Source of the DNA: Maricaulis sp036231565
Lineage (GTDB): Bacteria > Pseudomonadota > Alphaproteobacteria > Caulobacterales > Maricaulaceae
Direction: 5' to 3'
DNA: 64,000 nucleotides
Assembly: GCA_036231565.1 (NCBI GenBank)
Contig: JAZAHA010000046.1
Location: 51,888-115,887 of the forward strand
Shown in pieces: positions 23,872 through 32,975 of the stretch (position 1 is its first letter; each line of letters opens with the position of its first letter). The position numbers and the translations under genes were made by a program. The notes beneath the pieces are model-generated. The model was not told the origin of the DNA, did not search any database, and saw only the letters and a list, made by a program, of their open reading frames with translations.

Positions 23872-24269
23872 CGCTCGCAGCTCTGGTTTTCGAAGGCCTG
23901 GTGGCCGCGCTTCTCGTCGTTGCCGTCGTGATGTGCTGGCGTGTCGACCGTCGCCTGAATGCGCTGAAGAAGGGGCAGGACGGTGTACAGTCCTCCGTGA
24001 TCGCGCTCAATGAGGCGACCGACCGTGCCCGGGCCAGCCTGGCTGCCCTCGAACGCGCCACCAGCCAGTCCGGTGACGTGCTGGAAACGCGCGTCGCCGA
24101 AGCCCGCAAGCTGGCCGACGAGCTTCGCCTGATTACCGGCGAGGCCGATCGCCGGGCGGACAGCCTGTCGTCGCGCCGGGCGCCGGCTCCGGGCCGCCGC
24201 CGCGCCAGCGAGATCTTTCCCGAAGGCGCCGGCTCGCGCGTCATCAACGATCTGAAGGATGTGAGATAG
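23868..24269 (+). CDS. Single-pass membrane protein in the fliL-fliM operon (DUF6468/PflI-like)
   Basis: 133 residues. One N-terminal membrane helix (about 5-23, VFEGLVAALLVVAVVMCW) precedes RVDRRLNALKKGQDG and a long coiled-coil-forming stretch, with a basic C-terminal tail. Start and fliM stop overlap. A bitopic protein encoded after fliM in Caulobacter, PflI, is needed for correct flagellar positioning. Topology and position fit, but I cannot confirm orthology from sequence alone. Confidence 0.65.
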   Translation: MTLAALVFEGLVAALLVVAVVMCWRVDRRLNALKKGQDGVQSSVIALNEATDRARASLAALERATSQSGDVLETRVAEARKLADELRLITGEADRRADSLSSRRAPAPGRRRASEIFPEGAGSRVINDLKDVR

Positions 24270-24272
24270 GTC

Positions 24273-25034
24273 ATGCGCGAACCGGTTCGTCTGCTCGCCG
24301 TTCTTGCCGTCCTGATGGGCGGCCTGTTCGGCCTGAAAGCCCTGTCGGTCGCCAATGGCGCTGCCGACTGGTGGGAAGCCCATGCCGCCACGCTGCTCGC
24401 CGAAGAGGCGACGCCGCAGGAAAGCGGTGACGGCCATGACGCGTCTGCCGATGCGGAGGCCGCACATGATGCCGAAGAGGGCGAGCATGCGTCGGAGACG
24501 CCGGCCGAGCCGCCTGTCCCTGACACGGCGTTCCAGCCGGCCGGTGACGTGTCTGCCGCCTTCGCCGAACGCATTGCCAGCGGCATGCGCACGGCCGAGG
24601 AAGACCGCGTCTTCTATCGCCTGCGTGAACGCTCTGCCGAACTGGATCGCCGCGAACAGGAACTGGAAACCCGCGAAGCCCTGATGCTGGCCATGGAGCA
24701 GCGCGTCGACGGAAAGATCGAGGAGCTCAACACGCTGCGCACGCAGATCATGGAGCTCACCGACAGCCTGTCCGAACGCGAAGGCCAGGACATGCAGGTG
24801 ATCGTCGACTGGTATGGCGCCATGGATCCGGGCGATGCTGCCGAGCGGATCGCCAGCCTGGACATGGAAACCCAGATCCAGATCGCCTCGCGCATGTCGC
24901 AGCGAAAGTTCGGACCGATCCTGGCCGAGATGACACCGGAAGCAGCCGCCGCCGTGACCCAGCGCATGGCGACCCGCAGCGACCTGCCCGAGACCGTTGC
25001 GGAGCTGGAGGCCCGGCTTGCCGAAGGCGGCTAG
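24273..25034 (+). CDS. MotE-like flagellar protein
   Basis: 253 residues. An N-terminal membrane or signal segment (LLAVLAVLMGGLFGLKALSV) leads into an acidic linker. Next comes a coiled coil (about 110-170, ERSAELDRREQELETREALM) and then a MgtE/FliG-N-like helical bundle: YGAMDPGDAAERIASLDMET and MSQRKFGPILAEMTPEAAA. This architecture matches MotE, the periplasmic chaperone of the motor protein MotC in Rhizobium. No motC is visible here. The gene starts three bases after the previous stop and overlaps the next gene by 17 bases. Confidence 0.75.
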   Translation: MREPVRLLAVLAVLMGGLFGLKALSVANGAADWWEAHAATLLAEEATPQESGDGHDASADAEAAHDAEEGEHASETPAEPPVPDTAFQPAGDVSAAFAERIASGMRTAEEDRVFYRLRERSAELDRREQELETREALMLAMEQRVDGKIEELNTLRTQIMELTDSLSEREGQDMQVIVDWYGAMDPGDAAERIASLDMETQIQIASRMSQRKFGPILAEMTPEAAAAVTQRMATRSDLPETVAELEARLAEGG

Positions 25035-28000
25035 ACATATCGCCTCCCTGACCGGCGGGCTTGCCCTCGCCTTGCTCGGTTCGACAGCCCTGGCCCAGAC
25101 GGCCGGGGCGTTTGTCGTCGAGCGCACGGGTGCGGGCGCACGCATCGTCATTGACTATGACGATGCGATCGCGAATGCGCGCCCGTCTGCCGCTGCCGAT
25201 GTCGAACACACTGTCCTGATCGTTCGCCTGAGCGAACCGCTGGAGGCGGATGTCGCCGGTCTGGTGGACCAGCTTGGCGATCTGGCGGCCCGCGCGCGTC
25301 TCGATCGTGACGGCTCGACCCTGCGTATCGCCCTCAACCAGACCGCCGACGCCCATGTGTCGTCGAGCTATGACCAGGTGGCGATCGACATTGTTCCCGT
25401 GGGCGTGCCGGCGCCTGCACCGATCGTGTCGCCGCGCGAGGCGCGCGAGCGCGAAGAGGCGCGCCTGGCTGCCGAGCGGGCGGCCAATCCGCCGCCTGTG
25501 CCGCTGGTCGACGCACTGCCGGTGCAATACCGCGTCGGGCAGGCGACCGAATACACACGCATCGAGTTTCTCTGGCCTCGCGAGGTCGGTTTCGAACTCG
25601 CGCAGACCGGCAATACCGCGACCATCCGCTTTGACGCCCCGGCCGATATCGAGCTGGGCCGTCTGCGCGGATCGCCGCCGCGCTTCCTGGAAAGCGTCCG
25701 CGGCGAACGCGATGTGAATGACTGGGTTCTCACGCTGGACGTGATGGACGGTGTCGAGGTGCGGGCCTGGAATGAAGGTGGCCGCGTCGTTGTGGACCTG
25801 CCCGATCCGGACGTGGCCAGCGCGGCAGCGCTGCTGGCCCAGCTCGGCGATCTGTCAGCCGAAACGGGCGGCGAAGCCGAGCCGGAAGAGACCGTTCCGG
25901 AAGAGGCTGCCGATACCGTGTCCGCCGCGGATGCCGCAGAGACGCCGGCCCGCGGTCCTGCACAGCTGCAGCCGGAACCGGCCGCCGAGCCCCGGTCCGC
26001 TGAAGATGAGCCTGCAGAAGACGAGCCGGTTGCAGACACCCAGTACGTCTCGGCCGACGCCTCGATTGTCGCTGAAGGCGGCGACCCCGTACCGGCCGAT
26101 GGTCGCGTGCGCGCGAATGTCTCCGAGTTCAATGGCGATCTGCGGGTCGAGTTCGACTGGGCGGCGCCTCTCGGAGCGGCCGTGTTCCGCCGCGGCGAGG
26201 CGGTCTGGATCGTGTTCGATGCGGCGGCCGATATCGACCTGCGCGAGATGGAAATGGCCAATCGCCGCCATGTGCGCGACTACACGGCCGTGCGCGGTGA
26301 GGACTGGTCGGCCGCGCGCATCGCCGTGCCCTCGACTTCGCAGGCCGAGGCACGGATCGAAGGTGCGCGCTGGACGGTGGTTTTCTCCGAGCGGATCGAC
26401 TCGCCGCCGCGTCCGATCAATGTGCGCCGCGATGCTCGCCGCACCCGGCCTGGCCGGATCCTGATGGATATCGCCGATCCGCGTGCGATCCGCTGGATCG
26501 AGGACCCCGTTGTGGGAGACCGGATCGGCGTGGTCACGGCCGGTGCGCCGGTGCAGGGCCTGACCGCCCGCCGCGACTTTGTCGGCGGTGCGCTGTTACC
26601 CAGTGCCCAGGGCGGCGCCGTGGAAGCCATCGCCGAGGATATCGAGATCAGCCTCATTACCTCGGGTGTGGCGATCAGCCGGCCGGAAGGGCTCAACCTG
26701 TCGCCGGCATCGGAAGCCGCTGCCGCGGGCGCGGAGAGCTCGGTGCTCGCGAATATTTCCTCGCCGGCGCTGATCTATTTCGACGCCTGGGACGGTGACG
26801 GGTATTTCCGGCGCGACTGGAATGCGCGTCTGCGCCGGGCTGCGCTGGAAGAGGGCACCGACGGCAAGGTCGCGCTGGCGCGCTTCCTTCTGGCCAACGA
26901 GCTCGCAGCGGAAGCGCTGGGCATGCTGGACCTGGCGATCCAGCAGGATGCCTCGCTGGCGAACGATCCCCATGTCCGCTCGCTGCAGGGCGTGGCGAGC
27001 TACATGATGGACCGTCTGACGGACGCCCAGGCCTATTTCTCGCACCCCGCGCTTGCCGTTGATCCGGCAGCCGACCTCTGGCGTGCGATGACGGCCGTCG
27101 GTGAGGAGCGCTGGGCGGATGCCCGCCGCCGTTTCGCGTCCGGTGACAGCACGATCTACTATTACCCGCCGGTCTGGCAGTCGCGCTTCCTGGTCGCACA
27201 CGCTCGTGCTGCCATGGAATTGCGCGACTATGCGGCCGCCCAGGACCTGCTTTACCAGGCGGAGGCCGGCGAGCCGGATGACCGGACGCGTCGCGAGGCG
27301 CAATACATCCAGGCTCGGCTGGCAGAGGCCGACGGCCAGGTCGAACAGGCGATCGGGCTGCTGCAGGATCTGTCGGATTCCGGTGATGCACAGATGGAAG
27401 CCAAGGCGCTGTCCGACCTTTATCGCCTGCAGCTGGCCGCGGGGCAGATCACCCGCACCGAGGCGATCGATGCGCTGGAAAACCTGCGCTTCCGCTGGCG
27501 CGGCGACACGATCGAACTGGATACCGTCCGTGCGCTGGGCGAGCTCTATGTCAGCGCCGGTGAATATGCGCGCGGGCTGGAAACGATGGACACCGCCCAG
27601 GCGCGTTTCCCGGATACCGAAGCCGGCCGCCGGATCGGTGAAGACATGGATGCGATCTTCCGCCGTCTCTTCCTCGACGGCGAAGCGGATCGCATGGATC
27701 CGGTCGAATCCGTCGCCATCTTCTACGAATACCAGCACCTCGTGCCGATCGGGGCCGATGGCGACCGTATGGTGCGCCGCCTGGCCGAGCGCCTGATCGC
27801 CTTTGACCTGCTCGATCCGGCCTCAGAACTGCTGCAGCACCAGGTGGAATACCGCCTGCGTGAGCCGCTCGCCCGGGCCCGCGTCGCGACCGATCTCGCG
27901 GTCGTCTACCTGATGGACCGGCGCTATGAGGACGCGATCAACGCCTTGCGGACATCCCGCATCGCCGGCCTGTCCGAAGAGCTGCGCAATGAGCGCTACC

Positions 28001-28461
28001 TGCTCGAGGCCCGCGCCTATTCCGAGCTGGGCCGTCACGAGCAGGCGCTGGAACTGATCGCGTCCGATCGCTCGGCCCCCGCCAACCGGCTGCGTGCCGA
28101 TATCGCCTGGACCCAGCGCGACTGGCCGATGGCCGGCCGGCGGCTCGAGGCCCTGCTGGGCAACCGCTTTGCCGATACCGAGCCGCTGGATGCGTCCGAA
28201 CAGGCCGATGTCATGCGTGCGGCGATTGCCTATTCGCTGGCCCGCGACACCGAAGCCGCCGTGCGGCTGGGCGAGCGTTATGGCGAGGCCATGGCCGGGA
28301 CGGAACAGGCCGCAGCGTTCGAGCTGCTGACCGACGAAAGCGCGCCGGCGGGCAATGCCCGCTTCTCCGATCTCGCCACGCGGATCGCCAGCATCGACAC
28401 GCTGGACGCTTTCATGGAGCCCTTCCGCGACCGCTTCACCAATAACGGTGGACCGAGCTAG
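25018..28461 (+). CDS. Giant exported TPR protein coupled to motE
   Basis: 1,147 residues, function unknown. I place the start at TTG 25018, with GGAGG six bases upstream; it overlaps the motE-like gene by 17 bases. A signal peptide follows (IASLTGGLALALLGSTALAQ). Residues ~30-560 are beta-rich with long Pro/Glu/Ala linkers and contain at least two related modules. One (~180-260) has RIEFLWPREVGFELAQTG; the other (~370-465) has RVEFDWAAPLGAAVFRRG, each followed by a FDAPADIEL/FDAAADIDL strand. Residues ~590-1140 are helical repeats of TPR type, for example LARFLLANELAAEALGMLDLA and VVYLMDRRYEDAINALRTSR. It probably works in the periplasm with the flagellar motor. Confidence 0.75.
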   Translation: MPKAARHIASLTGGLALALLGSTALAQTAGAFVVERTGAGARIVIDYDDAIANARPSAAADVEHTVLIVRLSEPLEADVAGLVDQLGDLAARARLDRDGSTLRIALNQTADAHVSSSYDQVAIDIVPVGVPAPAPIVSPREAREREEARLAAERAANPPPVPLVDALPVQYRVGQATEYTRIEFLWPREVGFELAQTGNTATIRFDAPADIELGRLRGSPPRFLESVRGERDVNDWVLTLDVMDGVEVRAWNEGGRVVVDLPDPDVASAAALLAQLGDLSAETGGEAEPEETVPEEAADTVSAADAAETPARGPAQLQPEPAAEPRSAEDEPAEDEPVADTQYVSADASIVAEGGDPVPADGRVRANVSEFNGDLRVEFDWAAPLGAAVFRRGEAVWIVFDAAADIDLREMEMANRRHVRDYTAVRGEDWSAARIAVPSTSQAEARIEGARWTVVFSERIDSPPRPINVRRDARRTRPGRILMDIADPRAIRWIEDPVVGDRIGVVTAGAPVQGLTARRDFVGGALLPSAQGGAVEAIAEDIEISLITSGVAISRPEGLNLSPASEAAAAGAESSVLANISSPALIYFDAWDGDGYFRRDWNARLRRAALEEGTDGKVALARFLLANELAAEALGMLDLAIQQDASLANDPHVRSLQGVASYMMDRLTDAQAYFSHPALAVDPAADLWRAMTAVGEERWADARRRFASGDSTIYYYPPVWQSRFLVAHARAAMELRDYAAAQDLLYQAEAGEPDDRTRREAQYIQARLAEADGQVEQAIGLLQDLSDSGDAQMEAKALSDLYRLQLAAGQITRTEAIDALENLRFRWRGDTIELDTVRALGELYVSAGEYARGLETMDTAQARFPDTEAGRRIGEDMDAIFRRLFLDGEADRMDPVESVAIFYEYQHLVPIGADGDRMVRRLAERLIAFDLLDPASELLQHQVEYRLREPLARARVATDLAVVYLMDRRYEDAINALRTSRIAGLSEELRNERYLLEARAYSELGRHEQALELIASDRSAPANRLRADIAWTQRDWPMAGRRLEALLGNRFADTEPLDASEQADVMRAAIAYSLARDTEAAVRLGERYGEAMAGTEQAAAFELLTDESAPAGNARFSDLATRIASIDTLDAFMEPFRDRFTNNGGPS

Positions 28462-28561
28462 GGCCGCTGCATCAGCTGCGCTGACATATCTCTCACAAGG
28501 AAGACACTGGCCTGCGCGGACGAGCCGCGGAGCGTGATACGTCGTGGGCGACCGGCTCCGG

Positions 28562-29317
28562 TCAGCCCCCGCCTATCGTCCCGAAACTCTGCATCAGCGA
28601 GCCGGTGACGAGGCGCCAGCCGTCGATCAGGACGAAGAAGATCAGCTTGAAGGGCAGGGAGATCACGATCGGCGGCAGCATCATCATGCCCATCGACATG
28701 AGGATGGAGGAGACGACGAGGTCGATGATCAGGAAGGGGATGAAGAGCAGGAAGCCGATCTCGAAGGCGCGGCGCAGTTCGGAGATCATGAAGGCCGGCG
28801 CGACGATCCAGAAAGAGGTGGCTTCCGGCGTATCGGGCAGGGGCTGTTCCGACATCTCGATGAACAGCGCCAGATCGTCCTCGCGCGTATGGGTGAGCAT
28901 GAAGGTTTTCAGCGGACCGGTCGACAGGTCGAAAGCTTCGGTCAGCTCGATCTCGTCTTCCATCAGGGGCTGGATGCCCTGTTCGTAGGACTGGGTGAAG
29001 ACCGGTGCCATGATGAAGCCGGTCAGGAAGATGGCCAGCGAGACGAGGACGGCGTTCGGCGGGCTCTGCTGCAGGCCCAGCCCGGTGCGCAGCAGGGACA
29101 GGACCACGATGATCCGCACAAAACTGGTCGTCATGATGACGATGGAGGGCGCCAGCGACAGGACGGTGAGCAGGGCGACCAGCTGCAGCACGCGTTCGGT
29201 CAGATCGCCCTCGGTGCCGGTATCGATCGTGATACTCTGTGCCTCGGCGCCTGCACCCAGAAGGGTGATGATGCCCAGGACGAAGAGCGCGGCGCAGACC
29301 CAGAAGCCCTTTTTCAT
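28562..29317 (-). CDS. fliP: Flagellar export gate protein FliP
   Basis: 251 residues. FliP forms the core export gate with FliQ and FliR. A signal sequence (MKKGFWVCAALFVLGIITLLGAG) is followed by the typical LLTVLSLAPSIVIMTTSFVRI, GLQQSPPNAVLVSLAIFLT, and the late DLVVSSILMSMGMMMLPP. ATG 29317 overlaps the fliO stop. It converges on the giant TPR gene with a 100-base gap. Confidence 0.97.
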   Translation of the reverse strand: MKKGFWVCAALFVLGIITLLGAGAEAQSITIDTGTEGDLTERVLQLVALLTVLSLAPSIVIMTTSFVRIIVVLSLLRTGLGLQQSPPNAVLVSLAIFLTGFIMAPVFTQSYEQGIQPLMEDEIELTEAFDLSTGPLKTFMLTHTREDDLALFIEMSEQPLPDTPEATSFWIVAPAFMISELRRAFEIGFLLFIPFLIIDLVVSSILMSMGMMMLPPIVISLPFKLIFFVLIDGWRLVTGSLMQSFGTIGGG

Positions 29318-29643
29318 GCCGCATCCTCCGTCTCGATGGCTTGGGCCGGACGCGCGGCGACCGGCCGACTGGCCAGCACGGTTTCCGCTTCCGCTCCCAG
29401 AAGGACCACATGTTCGGTGTCGTCAGCCTGCACGATGACCACACGGCGGCGCGGGTCTATCACCAGGGTCTCCTTGAGGCTCAGCCGGCGCTCCATGCCG
29501 GTGCCGAAACCGCGCAGACCGGTCATGCCCTGCAGGATCCAGCCGCGGCGGACTGCATAGCCGAACAGGCCGAGCGCGCCGACCAGCACGGCGAGCACCG
29601 ACACGGCGAAGAAATAGTGGGTCCAGTCGACGATATCGGTCAT
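29314..29643 (-). CDS. fliO: Flagellar biosynthesis protein FliO
   Basis: 109 residues. One membrane helix (about 9-31, YFFAVSVLAVLVGALGLFGY) is followed by a small cytoplasmic domain: MERRLSLKETLVIDPRRRVVIV and HVVLLGAEAETVLA, the FliO pattern. FliO stabilises FliP during gate assembly. ATGA overlap with fliP. Its start lies 47 bases from a CtrA box shared with flgB. Confidence 0.88.
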   Translation of the reverse strand: MTDIVDWTHYFFAVSVLAVLVGALGLFGYAVRRGWILQGMTGLRGFGTGMERRLSLKETLVIDPRRRVVIVQADDTEHVVLLGAEAETVLASRPVAARPAQAIETEDAA

Positions 29644-29689
29644 CGGGCTATTGCCTCATAAGAGATTACCCGCTTGTCCGGTGATGCGG

Positions 29690-29704
29690 TTAAGTGCGCG
29701 TTAA
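29690..29704. promoter_or_regulatory. CtrA box shared by fliO-fliP and flgB-flgC-fliE
   Basis: TTAA-GTGCGCG-TTAA is an exact TTAA-N7-TTAA site. Its centre is 53-54 bases from each of the divergent start codons, so one CtrA site could serve both class II operons. A further TTAACGG half-site follows at about 29724. Confidence 0.75.
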
Positions 29705-29749
29705 CTGTGACGGCCCACCTTCGTTAACGGTAGAAAAGGGGATTCGCGG

Positions 29750-30190
29750 ATGCGGCCCGACGACGTGTCAGTGCTGGCACTTCTTCGACAGTCGATGAGC
29801 TTCAATTCCGAGCGCCAGCGGGTGATCTCGGAGAACGTGGCCAATGCGAACACGCCCGGCTACACCGCGAAGGATCTCGACGAGAGCGAATTCAATCGCG
29901 CGGTACAGCGCCAGCTACGTAGCCACGAGGCCGGCAATGGCCCGTCGCGCGTGCGCATGCTGACCAGCGAGGCCGGGCACATGTCCGGTTCTGCCGGCGG
30001 TTCGGCGTCGCGCAACTGGGAAGCGTCCGACGCGCCGGATTCCGAAACCACGGTCAACGGCAATTCGGTCGTGCTGGAAGAACAGATGGTCCGGGCCCAG
30101 GAAACGCGCATGCAGTACGAGAGCGCGCTGACCCTGTACCAGAAGAGCCTGGGGCTGATCCGTATGGCGATCAAGCCGGCCGGCCGCTAA
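29750..30190 (+). CDS. flgB: Flagellar proximal rod protein FlgB
   Basis: 146 residues. FlgB block: RQSMSFNSERQRVISENVANANTP near the N-terminus and NSVVLEEQMVRAQETRMQYE, with YQKSLGLIRMAI at the end. It is the first gene of flgB-flgC-fliE, behind the CtrA box at 29690-29704. flgC starts 15 bases downstream. Confidence 0.96.
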   Translation: MRPDDVSVLALLRQSMSFNSERQRVISENVANANTPGYTAKDLDESEFNRAVQRQLRSHEAGNGPSRVRMLTSEAGHMSGSAGGSASRNWEASDAPDSETTVNGNSVVLEEQMVRAQETRMQYESALTLYQKSLGLIRMAIKPAGR

Positions 30191-30205
30191 GTGAGGAGCT
30201 AGAGG

Positions 30206-30619
30206 ATGAGCGACGCATCTGACGCCATGTCGATCTCTGCTGCCGGCCTCCGGGCCCAGGCAGCGCGCATGCGCATCATCTCGGAAAACCTGGCCAACGC
30301 CGATTCCACGGCGCGCGAGCCGGGCGGGGATCCCTATCGCCGCCAGATCCCGGTCTTCGAGGCCGAGCTGGATCGCGTGACAGGGCTGAACCATGTCCGC
30401 ATGAATGATGTCGCCTATGACCAGACCGAATTCACGCTGGAATTCGATCCGGGCCATCCGGCTGCGGACGAAGCCGGCTATGTGCGCACCTCCAATGTCG
30501 AGACCCTGGTCGAGATGATGGACATGCGCGAGGCGATGCGCTCCTACGAAGCCAATCTGAACATGATCGAAAACAGCCGGCGCATGCAGGAGCGTACGCT
30601 GGACCTGCTGCGCCGCTAG
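30206..30619 (+). CDS. flgC: Flagellar proximal rod protein FlgC
   Basis: 137 residues. FlgC signatures: MSISAAGLRAQAARMRIISE, LANADSTA, YVRTSNVETLVEMMDMREAM and YEANLNMIENSRRM. GAGGAGCTAGAGG provides the ribosome site. It forms the proximal rod with FlgB and FlgF. fliE follows after 38 bases. Confidence 0.97.
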   Translation: MSDASDAMSISAAGLRAQAARMRIISENLANADSTAREPGGDPYRRQIPVFEAELDRVTGLNHVRMNDVAYDQTEFTLEFDPGHPAADEAGYVRTSNVETLVEMMDMREAMRSYEANLNMIENSRRMQERTLDLLRR

Positions 30620-30657
30620 AACCGCGCGCGCCGCTCTCAGAATGAGGATGTGAGCCC

Positions 30658-30972
30658 ATGGCTGCCGATCTTTCCGCCGTCCAGGCCTATCAGGCCGCGG
30701 TCCGTGCTGCCCAGCAATCGGTGGGTGGAGCCAAGGAAGCCGAAGCGACGCCGTCGCTCGACTTCGGCAATATGGTCTCTTCGGCCATTGCCGATACGTC
30801 CGGCGCCCTGGCCAATGCCGAACAGATGACTGCCGCTGCTGCCGCCGGCGAAGCCGAGCTGCTGGACGTAGTCACGGCCGTGTCCGCCGCCGAAATCTCG
30901 CTGGAAACCGTCGTTGCCGTGCGCGACGAGGTGGTCCGCGCCTACCAGGAAATCCTGCGCATGCCGATCTGA
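30658..30972 (+). CDS. fliE: Flagellar MS ring-rod junction protein FliE
   Basis: 104 residues. FliE joins the MS ring to the rod. The C-terminal half, LLDVVTAVSAAEISLETVVA followed by VRDEVVRAYQEILRMPI, is the FliE signature. The first 60 residues are alanine-rich. It is the last gene of the operon and ends at a strong bidirectional terminator. In related genomes fliQ normally comes next; here three DUF885 genes intervene. Confidence 0.95.
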   Translation: MAADLSAVQAYQAAVRAAQQSVGGAKEAEATPSLDFGNMVSSAIADTSGALANAEQMTAAAAAGEAELLDVVTAVSAAEISLETVVAVRDEVVRAYQEILRMPI

Positions 30973-30994
30973 TTTCGGTTTGTTCCCCAAATAG

Positions 30995-31028
30995 AAAAGG
31001 CCTCCCGGCGAGCCGGGAGGCCTTTTTT
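30995..31028. terminator. Bidirectional terminator between fliE and DUF885 gene 1
   Basis: An 11-base perfect stem (30999-31009 with 31012-31022) is followed by six T on the forward strand and, in reverse, by four T. It serves both the flgB-flgC-fliE transcript and the reverse-strand DUF885 gene. Confidence 0.93.
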
Positions 31029-31047
31029 GTTTCGATGCCGAAGCGGT

Positions 31048-32964
31048 TTATTCCGCCGCCTGCGTCTCCGCGATCCAGTTGTTCACGCGCTCCTCCAGCA
31101 CGGCCAGCGGCATGGCGCCCTGGGTCAGGACAACATCGTGGAAGTCGCGGATGTCATAGGCCTCGCCGAGGGCCTCTTCGGCCACGCCGCGCAGGCGCAG
31201 GATTTCCAGCATGCCGACCTTGTAGGCGTTGGCCTGGCCCGGATAGACGATGTAGCGGTCGATGGCATTGCGCACATCGCCTTCCGGATTGGGCGTGTTT
31301 TCCAGCAGGTAGTCGACCGCTTCCTGGCGCGTCCACTGGTGATAGTGCAGGCCGGTATCGACCACGAGACGGCAGGCCCACCACAGCTCCATCGCCAGCC
31401 GGCCGAAATCGGAATAGGGGTCGGAATAGAAGCCGAACTCCTTGGGCAGGTATTCGGTGTAGAGCCCCCAGCCTTCGGTATAGGCGGTATAGCCGCCAAA
31501 GCGCCGGAAGGCCGGCACGCCGTCCAGCTCCTGCATGATGGCCAGCTGCATGTGGTGGCCCGGAATGCCTTCATGATAGGCCAGCGCTTCCATCTGGTAG
31601 GTCGGCATGTCGGCCATGTCGCGCAGATTGGCGTAGTAGACGCCGGGGCGCGTGCCGTTCGGGGCCGGGCGCTGGTAGAAGGCCTTGCCGGCTGCATTCT
31701 CACGGAAAGGCTCGACGCGGCGCACTTCCAGCTCGGCTTCCGGGAAGGTGTTGAACATCTGCGGCAGCGTCTCGCGCATCGTGTCGATCAGCGCGGTGGC
31801 GTCGGCGAGATAATCGGCCCGGCCTTCATCGGTGTTGGGATAGTAGAACTGCTCGTCGGTGCGCATGAACTCGAAGAAGTCCTGCAGGGAGCCTTCGAAG
31901 TCGACCTCGTCCATGATGGCGCGCATCTCGCCATGAATGCGCTCGACCTCGGACAGGCCGAGCTGGTGGATCTCTTCGGCCGACAGATCCATCGTCGTAT
32001 AATTGTTCAGGAGGTAGTTGTAGAACTCGCCGCCATCGGGGTGTTTCCACACACCGTCATCGTCGGTGGCGACTTCCGCCTGCTCCTCGAACAGGGCGAT
32101 GATCCGCTGATAGGCGGGTTCGACGACGGTCGTCAGGGCCGCCTCGGCTTCGGCGATCAGGCGGCCCTTCTCGGCCTGGTCGATGTCCAGCGCTTCCACC
32201 TTGCCACGGAAGTCGGCCATCAGCGGGCTGTCCTCGCCGCTGTCGTCGAAGGGGGCGCCCGTGATGACGTTGCGCGCGGTGGCGATCATCGGATCATAGG
32301 TCCAGCGCGGCGTGAGAATGCCCAGCTCGGCCGAGCGGCGCGAATTGGCGATATTCTGGTCAAGATAGTCGCCCATGCCTTCCAGCCGCGCGATATAGGC
32401 CTCCGCGTCGGAAAGCGTGTCCACCCGGTGATTGTTGATCAGGAAGGTGGGCGTGTTCATGTGCGGGCCCGAGCGCGGCGTGAAAGTGTAGCCGTGATCG
32501 CGCCAGCGCCAGCCGGCTTCGCTTCGCTCGGCATCATATTCGAACAGGCGCCAGGAGAGTTGTGCGCTCTCGTCCAGCGCATCGAAATCGAAATTCTCGC
32601 GCATATGGGCGAGATTGGCCTGGCCGATCTCGTAGCTCTCGGCCTCGAATTCCGGCGAGGCATCGTTCCAGCGATCATAATCCGTCTTGCGGCCCAGATA
32701 GGTCTGGTACATCGGGTTACGGGCCAGGTTTGCCTCGAATACCTCGTTGAACCAGGCGTTCAGGCGCTCGCTTTCGGTCTCGGTGGCGTCGGCCATCTGT
32801 GCGGCTTCGTTCGCGGCCTCAGCGCCCGTGGAGCCGGGCTCCTGCTGATCGGCCCCGGCCGGTGTCTGTCCCGCAGCAGCATGCTCTTCGGCAGGTTGCG
32901 AACAGGCGGCCAGAAGGGCCAGCGCCGACGCCCCGGCCAGCCAGGTCATTGCGGTCTTTTTCAT
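31048..32964 (-). CDS. DUF885 family lipoprotein 1
   Basis: 638 residues. A signal peptide with lipobox LLAAC predicts an outer-membrane or periplasmic lipoprotein. After a short Ala/Glu linker comes a DUF885 domain with the diagnostic YHEGIPGHHMQLA block, in which the His/Glu residues suggest a zinc-dependent hydrolase site. Also conserved are SESERLNAWFNEVFEANLARNP and the terminal DFHDVVLTQGAMPL. ATG 32964 is preceded by GGGGAAGAG. It lies 11 bases after the second paralogue, so both are probably co-transcribed. Some DUF885 proteins are thought to be peptidases; the substrate is unknown. Confidence 0.88.
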   Translation of the reverse strand: MKKTAMTWLAGASALALLAACSQPAEEHAAAGQTPAGADQQEPGSTGAEAANEAAQMADATETESERLNAWFNEVFEANLARNPMYQTYLGRKTDYDRWNDASPEFEAESYEIGQANLAHMRENFDFDALDESAQLSWRLFEYDAERSEAGWRWRDHGYTFTPRSGPHMNTPTFLINNHRVDTLSDAEAYIARLEGMGDYLDQNIANSRRSAELGILTPRWTYDPMIATARNVITGAPFDDSGEDSPLMADFRGKVEALDIDQAEKGRLIAEAEAALTTVVEPAYQRIIALFEEQAEVATDDDGVWKHPDGGEFYNYLLNNYTTMDLSAEEIHQLGLSEVERIHGEMRAIMDEVDFEGSLQDFFEFMRTDEQFYYPNTDEGRADYLADATALIDTMRETLPQMFNTFPEAELEVRRVEPFRENAAGKAFYQRPAPNGTRPGVYYANLRDMADMPTYQMEALAYHEGIPGHHMQLAIMQELDGVPAFRRFGGYTAYTEGWGLYTEYLPKEFGFYSDPYSDFGRLAMELWWACRLVVDTGLHYHQWTRQEAVDYLLENTPNPEGDVRNAIDRYIVYPGQANAYKVGMLEILRLRGVAEEALGEAYDIRDFHDVVLTQGAMPLAVLEERVNNWIAETQAAE

Positions 32965-32975
32965 AACTCTTCCCC

